Shown piece by piece: positions 56,847 through 64,000 of a stretch of 64,000 nucleotides of DNA. A program made the position numbers and the translations under genes. This stretch comes from Paramecium sonneborni (lineage: Eukaryota > Ciliophora > Oligohymenophorea > Peniculida > Parameciidae): the NCBI GenBank assembly GCA_905182985.1, contig CAJJDN010000113.1, forward strand, positions 280,326 through 344,325, written 5' to 3'. The stretch's first letter is position 1. Each line of letters starts with the position of its first letter. The notes under the pieces are model-generated. The model was not told the DNA's origin, searched no databases, and saw only the letters and a list, made by a program, of their open reading frames with translations.

Positions 56847-58748
56847 ATGAATAATAATAATAATTAGAATTTTACAATCTAAAATATCCCTGAACATATC
56901 AATCAATTAGTAAATTTTAAGAAATGGAGAAGAGTAGGTTCAAAATTACAAGCAGCAATCATGATAGGAATAATTGAATATTTTATTTATAATAATGAGA
57001 TTGATAAATTAAAAGAAATAGTTTCGTCAACTTCATGTTAAGGAAGCGATAAAGCAAAAAAATTTAAATCCATTTTAGAATTAGGTTTTAAAAATTGTTA
57101 AGGAACATAAATTATTGATTATCTCTACTAATAACTAAAAGAAAAGGATTAATATAATAGTTCTCCATCAGAATTTTTTGAAGTATTTTTAAAGCAAAAA
57201 TTTAAATATACACTTTCAGAGTGTGAATCGATTGAAAAAATTGAGAAGATTTTTAAGATAAAGTTGATAATTGAGAAATGGCCAGCTGCCATAAATTAAA
57301 ATTGCTAACCTATAGATTCAAAAGACAAAAATACGATAATTATATTTAATTTGGATTAGAAGTTTTATGTAATTTAAAAAGATCTAAACCTTTAAAATCA
57401 ATTCTGTTAATATTGCAAAATTGAAAAATAAGGAATACTAAAAATGTAATGTAAACATGTAATTTGTCTGACTTGCTTAAAGAATTTCTTCTTTAAAAAT
57501 TAAAATGATGTAAATTGTAATTAAATTAACTGTCCATCAGTAATAAAATATTCAGAGTTCTAACTAATATTACAAAAACTTGGACATGTTCCTTTAAATC
57601 AAAATAATTAAGCAGATCAAATAAGCCCTTTAGAGAGTTGTGATATTTGTTAGACAAAATTAAGTGTAGAATTCTTGTTAAGCCCTCGAGAATGTACTCA
57701 TCAATTTTGTATTTAATGTTTACAAATCAAATTTAAAAATAATGTGCAGAATAATTTTGATTGTCCTATGGATGATTGCAAAAGTAAATTAAAATAAATC
57801 TACTTACCTTCAAATTCAACCAGTTAATTATTAAAATCCTAAACAATATAAAAGTAAACAGACATAATTCGAAATTCTGATTCTTAATAAAAATAACAAT
57901 TATTGTCTAATGCTATTATATCAAACAATTAGAAATCAATGGATATAAATTCTAAATGTAATTATTGTTTGAATTAACCAAAAGATCATATTTTATATAA
58001 ATTAAAATGCAATCATATGATGTGTTGGTTATGCTTTTTAAAAATTTAAAATAGGCATAAAGGATAATTCATGTGTTATGTGTCAAATTGTTAAGTAATT
58101 ATCGAATTGACAGATTTAATTTAATATTTTTCTATTACTTAAAATTAAACGATATAATCAATATGTGGTAATTGCGATTCACAATGCAATAAAAAGGAAT
58201 CATTTTGTAATACAAATTGTAATCATTGTATTTGTTTCTAATGTGTCATTAATATTTATAAATTATAAAGAACCCCTAAGTGTATTCGATGTAATATAAT
58301 AATAAATGAGGATTTTCTGGATGAATATTATTTTAAATAATAAGTTCATTCAACAAAAGATACATCAGAATTAAAAAGATATGATCCAGAGTTTTAAAAA
58401 GATTGCACATTTTGTCATTCACCTTTTACAGAATACAATAGATAATAAAATTTGGATTGCAAATATCATGCAATAGGTACATGCTGTGCAATTTTTCCTT
58501 TAGATTGCCCATAATGTTAAATGTAATCGTTGATTATGGAAAAATGTATTGAAATTATTCTAAATTAGAAAAATTACATTTTTTTTTATTTTATTATGAT
58601 TAAGACTTTATTTAGTGTAACACTTAAGGTAAATAAAAATGATAAAATACATTTATTGTTTTAAAATGATTATTTGAAAAAATACAAGTTTTTTTATAAT
58701 GATATTTATTCGTTAAAAAAAATAATGGATTTCTCTAAAACTTATTGA
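56847..58748 (+). CDS. Protein with five tandem RING-like zinc modules
   Basis: 633 aa in one exon. The N-terminal 180 residues are helical (KKWRRVGSKLQAAIMIGIIE). Five Cys/His modules then start near residues 187 (CQYCKIEKQGILKMQCKHVI), 265 (CDICQTKLSVEFLLS.. ECTHQFCIQC), 371 (CNYCLNQPKDHILYKLKCNH), 440 (CGNCDSQCNKKESFCN.. CNHCICFQC) and 520 (CTFCHSPFTEYNRQQNLDCK). Each has C-x2-C, a C-x-H-x2-C-like centre and a closing C-x2/4-C pair. An RBR-type E3 has three related domains; five suggests an expanded RBR-like ubiquitin ligase or a zinc scaffold. Confidence 0.75.
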
Positions 58749-58866
58749 TTCTTTTAATTTTGATGAAATTATAAAATTGCATAAGTTTATAAATTAAAAT
58801 TTGAAATGGATATTCGATGAATAAAGATGCGCAAAAGATATTAGGTAGAGAAATACTAATGAAATA

Positions 58867-61272
58867 TCAAAAAAATATGAAAAATATAATCAAAGCCACT
58901 TTTAAGAGTTTATAGTAAATATTCTCAAAAGTTTCTCTATCGGTTAGTTTTTTAGTTGTGCATAAGAGAGTTGAAAGTGCATCTGGGAAATGAGAATATT
59001 CTGGAAGGTCGGATGCAGCAATAATATAAATTGAATATGTTTGATATGGTTATAAATTGGATAATTTTATAGGAGTTGCTAAATTCGTAACATGAGCATT
59101 AGCAGATGGAGTTTGAACATTAATAATGTTTAATCCTTTGTAAATTTGAAATGGAGTAGAAACATCACTTTTTAAAGCAACAGCAAAAATATAACGATAA
59201 GATCGTAAAGATATGAATTATTTAAAATGAAAGATGAAATTGTACAGCTACATTGATTGCAGAGATTGAAACAAATAGTAGGTAAATATTCATTAATCTT
59301 TTAAATTGGGCATCAGAGTTAATTCTACTAATCAGATCTTAAGGTTATCAACAATTATCAGTATCATTAAATGATATGATATACATTTATAACGATTTTC
59401 CAACTTGGTAAGCTGAGTATGAAAACAATATAGTTCATAATTGTAACAATTTAGGCTTAATTAGCTGAGAAATGGATAAAACTAATTTTACTTCTATTTT
59501 TGGTTGAGAAATTAAGTATAAATTAATCTGATGCAATTCCTTCTTAATTTTTGAGTCCAATATAAAATGCGTAATCAGTTTAAACATATAAATTCAGAGG
59601 AATACTGGATTTGGCCAAAATATTTAAATACCCGTTTTTGGATAAGGAGGACTTATAATGCGGATGTCCTAAACTTAGTAAATAGGAAATTGAAGGTTTG
59701 GTAATTCTATTTAAACAGTACATATAATAGGCTTCTGCTACAGTGATTGAGAAATTGGATTATAAAAAATTAATTTAGAAATTGCAGAAGAACTTTATCT
59801 GATTAATTTCAATTTACATGGTAGCTGAATACTCTTTAATATTCTCAACAGAAAATTTAGTCAATTTTGGTTATAGATTGGTAGCATCACTATATCTAAC
59901 AATTTATTAAGATGGTAAAGTATATAAGGAATTATCAATAAAGTAAAATATGAGACAACTTCAGTTAAAATATATAATTGAGTTTACCTGATCAATTCAG
60001 CATAATTTTAATGAACTCTGAAAGTTTTTGAATTAATTTCTAATTGAAAGACTATTTTGATGGAAGAGCCATTACTTAGTCAGCTTCTATGTCATAAGTA
60101 TCGTATTGAGCATTTTCAGTGGAGATTGCCATTATAAGTAAACTACCTCCATTAGGGATAGGATACAAAGCAGTGACTTAAAAATTGAGTATTTTGGAAA
60201 TAACAATAACTTTGGACTTTTTGATAGGCGTATAATAGGGTCATATTGATAAGATATAGCTAACCAGGTAGAGTTATCATTTCCAACACTACTAAATTTC
60301 CATTATAATAGGTGTATCTACCACTTTATCTGATACCATTTCTAAATTCACTAGTATTATAATTCTCTTCTGTATTTGGATTAATTAAATTTTAGATCTC
60401 AACAAAAAAGGAATTGTAAGTATTGTGTTTCAGGTAATGAAAGAATTCTATTGTAAACAGTTAGATCAGTTTTAATAATGCTTTGAGATGATCTTATAAT
60501 GAAGCATATAAATTCAAAATTGTTGTCGATAACTTAAATATTAAAATATATATTTACTCCTTAATCATACCAATTAAATTATGCTCGACTATCCAATTTG
60601 AGATTTATGATTATTTAAACACAAGTAGATTCCTATTCATATAAACTATTTTAGCTCGTAAAACTGTAGTTGGTAAGGACTTACTCAAAGTTGAATTAAC
60701 ATCTAGCTAAGTGAAGATGAAATTCCTCCAAAATAACATAATTTGATTATAGGGGAAGTTGTTTAAAATTGCCATTATTATTCAACATCAATAATAATTT
60801 TATTAGCTGAATTCTTAATACTATTGATAGTAAATTATAAATTAGTAGGAGAAATAGCATAAGGGTTTGAAATGTTGCGATGTTTGGATTATATGAAGTA
60901 GATTCTAAAATTGTGAAAGTAAAATTGGTATCACATTGTTCAATAATATTTGATCCATCATATGTAGTTTAAGATTTGTAATTTATAAATAAAAACCTTA
61001 GGGCAAATCTTTAAGGAATTTATTTAGAAATTATATAATGCCTAATCATTTACAATATTAGTGCTATTATCATCAATTTTAATGACCATGTCATTCAAAT
61101 GAAGTGCATAATCTGCTATTCCAATAGTTCCAAATATCAAATTTTCATCAAAAACATTCTACCCAAGTTTAGACCTTACAATGAAGTTTCCTGTTCCCCC
61201 TTTCTTCTCAGGGTTCTTTACATTTTTGATTCTTACAATAATAATCTCATTGATTTATATATCGTTTTCCAT
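58867..61272 (-). CDS. Probable single-pass membrane protein, exon structure unresolved
   Basis: Long stretches of coding texture on the minus strand but in changing frames. N-terminal part from ATG 61272: IVRIKNVKNPEKKGGTGNFI, then NLIFGTIGIADYALHLNDMV. Middle: TYDGSNIIEQCDTNFTFTIL; NPYAISPTNLQFTINSIKNS; NTEENYNTSEFRNGIRQSGR; ITVAEAYYMYCLNRITKPSI. End: SNLQPYQTYSIYIIAASDLP and a terminal hydrophobic helix LLKVALIIFFIFF before TGA at 58867. This fits a secreted/luminal ectodomain with a C-terminal anchor. Several introns must exist, but I could not place them all; frameshifts or decay are not excluded. Confidence 0.4.
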
Positions 61273-61505
61273 ATAAAAGCTTACCAAGAAATCTACTTAT
61301 TGAACAAATATGTCAACAAGTATAGTCTAAAACAAGATAATTTATAACGCACCATGGCTGATTCTGGGATTATCTCGAATGTGAAATTTGCAAATTCGTA
61401 TCAATTTAATATTGATAGGGTTATTGAATCAGATGTTGGTCATAAGGCACTGCAGGGTATGTTTTATAGTTTTATTAAAATTAAAAGCATATTAAAATAA
61501 ATTAT

Positions 61506-64000
61506 ATGAAATAGCTCTCACTTTTGATATTTGAATATCTGAAGACCAAGTTTCAGCATGTAGCCACTAAATAAGTGAAATATAAGTATCATGTAACTAA
61601 GTCTTTGTATCACAGCTAGAAATGGAATAGGGAGAGTGCATGAATATCTTGAACAATAAAGGAAATAAGGTTACGACCACTTACTTTAATTTTTCACTAT
61701 TAAACCTCTTTTTCAAATAATTTCAACGTATTGGAGTGGTAATTTATTTTATCGTGATGATTCTTCATTTCTCTGTCTTTGGAACTACTGATGAAGAACT
61801 TATTGTTTATGTAGTTCCTTTAACAATGCATTTGGTGCTATAAATATCTAAGTCTCTTTACTTTGATCATATAAAGAGAAAGGAGGATTAAATTGTCAAT
61901 GACAGGAAAGTTACACGTTTTCGGAGACTTAGAAGAGACAAACCAAAATAATTAATGACTCAATAATAACAACAACAATAGTCATCCTTTAAAAAACCTA
62001 AAACATCCCTTTATGAGAATTGTTCTTGGTAATAGATTGAATTAGGGGATATTATTTATTTAAAACGAAATGAAATATGTCCAGCTGATATGTTATTATT
62101 GGATGTGTCTGATGAAATACTTTAAGTCTAAACTCAAAATTTTCGAGGTCAAACTATTGATTAAATAAGACAGCCTACTTAATTAACTATGCTAAAAAAC
62201 GGGCGTAATAGATTATAAGGATTTGATTATAAAAAATTATTAACTGGTAGTATCCAATATAACATATAAGATGCTTAAATCTTCGGATTCATTAAATTAA
62301 AAAAAGATCCGAAAGGAGAATAATTTGAAAACAGAAACATCTTATTTAGAGAAGAATAATTAAAAACTTGTTAATATGTGATAGGAGTAGTGTTATAGAC
62401 TGGTAATAATTGTTTTTGTTATTTAAATATGGAGAAATAAGAAAAGAAATCATTTTTTGTGTAGAAATCTAGTATGTTTTTTGCTTTAACCCTTGGGATA
62501 TCTTTGATGATTTCAATATTTAGTTGGTTTTTAGCTTCATTTGCAGCATGTTTGCCATATAATTAAGCTGATTTTGATGGTATAACTCTTGCTTTTTATT
62601 TACTTTAATATTTAAAGACAACTCCAATATTTTTTTATAATTGTATTGATTTGATAGAAGTGATTAATGCTCACATAAAATTTACAAAATACAAAGGATA
62701 AGAAAATGCAAATATTGATTATTTACAATTGAATCCAGTGTCTGTTGGAGATATGGTGATGACTGAATATGTCTGTTTTGATAAAACAGGTACAATAACT
62801 ACTGGAGAATGTAGAATACATACTATAATTGTTGAAGATACAATGTATAAGTTTAGCTATAACAAAATGAATAAAAATTAATGGAATATATTCAAAGATA
62901 ATATTCAAAATTAAGTTAAATAAGACCCAAACTTTTAAATGGAGGAAATAGAAGAATCTGATTTGGATGTGCAATCTAAAAAAATAAGACATACAGGAAT
63001 TTTTAAATTAACAATTCAACATAGAACTTCTAAAAAGATACCTAGTTATGAATCAGGTAGATAAGATCTAGTTTCAAGTAAGAGTATTGCAAATCCTATG
63101 GATGATGGAGATGGTGAAATTGAGAATATGAGATTAGAAGATTTTGATGATACTCATTATAGAATAACTCCATAACTTTGTACTAACAAGCCAAAACCAT
63201 TTTTTAATAAAAAAGCATTTGCTACAGCACCAGTTTAAATAAATGTTAGTTAAGGAGGAGGTATGCATTAACTTTAAGAGGATGAAATGCTTATTAAGCA
63301 ATCATCATATAAGGATGAGTAGAGATCTTTTGATAACAAATCAATAATGAGTAGAAAGATTATAGAAAATTCACCAAGAGATGCAAAAAGACAACAAAGC
63401 ATTAAAAAATCTATGTAAATGGATAAAGTTGCTGAAGAAGATTTAGAGATTATCTTTTCAAGAGAAAATGATTTCTATAAACATCTTGTTAATGGGTTAA
63501 ACAAGTTAATATATTAAGAAGCTATTTTGTCTCTTCTTCTATGTTAAGAGATCGTTTCTAGATATTCTCCAAGTGAGGATCATTTTATGCATGATTCAAC
63601 ATAATTTACTTTTGATCAAGAGCTTTTGAGATTTGTAAGTTTGTTAGATATTAAATTTTTGTGTTGTAATGAATTCAATGGCAAAATTGTCTACATTATA
63701 GATTTCTTTGGGGAAGTTCTTGAATTTCAAGTTATGGCAAATTATCATAATGGAACATAATAAGGAGTTTTAATACTTTATCCTGATAAGTTGTAAGAGA
63801 AATTTCTTTTGATTAATGAAAGTGATCCTATGGAAAGTTTACAGTATATTTTCATAATGAGGGAAGAAACCAATTCTTTGCCTATGTATATTGATGTTGA
63901 CAAAGGAAGCAGAGAATATTGGGATAAAGTATTCTCCAAATTGCATATGTGTGGTATGAGATCAGTTATTTATTCAAAAATCTACCTAAAAGATAAAGAT
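61506..64000 (+). CDS. P4-type ATPase (phospholipid flippase), 3' end outside window
   Basis: At least 820 aa. Flippase landmarks: KVTTTYFNFSLLNLFFKQFQ (the 'T.KY..fnFlp.nLf.QF' entry), actuator region IELGDIIYLKRNEICPADML, and the phosphorylation site CFDKTGTITTGE (Asp in DKTGT). The usual DKTGTLT reads DKTGTIT and the PISL motif of membrane helix 4 reads PIFF, so it is a divergent member. A long acidic, Ser-rich insert precedes the nucleotide-binding domain. An intron at about 61592-61614 (GTAACT..CACAG) is needed. Start uncertain: an upstream frame from ATG 61353 (MADSGIISNVKFANSYQF) joins the same reading frame but meets one TGA near 61535. Confidence 0.75.

Overview
The window is macronuclear DNA of a ciliate, almost certainly a Paramecium species. 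Evidence: very low GC; coding frames open only if TAA and TAG are read as glutamine and TGA is the sole stop (in the histone H3 gene at 54839 the Gln5 codon is TAA, and both TAA and TAG fill other conserved Gln positions); dozens of 21-36 bp GT..AG introns; and genes separated by tens of bases or fewer. No bacterial, viral or CRISPR elements are visible. Exons were read by hand from both strands; most multi-exon models give an exact multiple of three after intron removal.

Layout. 1-8100: a large truncated MGC-type protein (-), an LRR/EF-hand-like protein (+), a second MGC-type protein (-). 8900-10700: two-RRM protein (-), PB1-like/RanBP2 zinc-finger protein (+) and a Nudix CoA pyrophosphatase-like enzyme (-), packed with 19 bp and 6 bp gaps. 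10700-12200: gene remnants. 12200-18200: arginyl-tRNA transferase ATE1 (+), a 1103-aa WD40 protein (-), a TRAF-type zinc-finger/UIM protein (+). 18200-20160 is poor in genes. 20160-27500: small myristoylated protein, EF-hand/FHP-repeat protein, RasGEF-like protein, coiled-coil protein, two-HMG-box protein. 27389-29849: a 1230-bp direct duplication joined by one N, probably an unmerged contig overlap; it lies over a CAMK-like kinase. 30200-36650: EamA-like transporter, lone PARP-type zinc finger, a short-chain dehydrogenase pseudogene, hypothetical genes, and a multi-pass RING protein. 36650-47000: zeta-class GST, cyclic-nucleotide-gated K+ channel, TVP23, a 43-aa membrane microprotein, ANP32-like protein, CCCH zinc-finger protein, coiled-coil and type I membrane proteins, and CCDC61/VFL3 (basal body). 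47100-55300: DUSP/ubiquitin-like protein, tRNA-Lys(UUU), choline/ethanolamine phosphotransferase, SF3A3, arginase, and a divergent histone H3. 55400-64000: coiled-coil protein, a protein with five RING-like modules, a poorly resolved membrane protein, and a P4-ATPase running off the window.

Functionally this is an ordinary mixed eukaryotic neighbourhood: chromatin (H3 variant, HMG, PARP finger), RNA (RRM, CCCH, SF3A3), ubiquitin/protein turnover (ATE1, RING proteins, UIM, DUSP), membranes (CEPT, P4-ATPase, TVP23, EamA), cilia/excitability (CCDC61, CNG channel) and amino-acid metabolism (arginase, zeta GST). No operon logic is expected or seen. I did not find a convincing new multi-gene system. 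The most notable items are the H3 variant with insertions beside K9-K18 and K27, the K+ channel carrying a CCHC zinc knuckle, the five-RING protein, the stand-alone PARP finger, the extremely short divergent promoters, and the assembly duplication.
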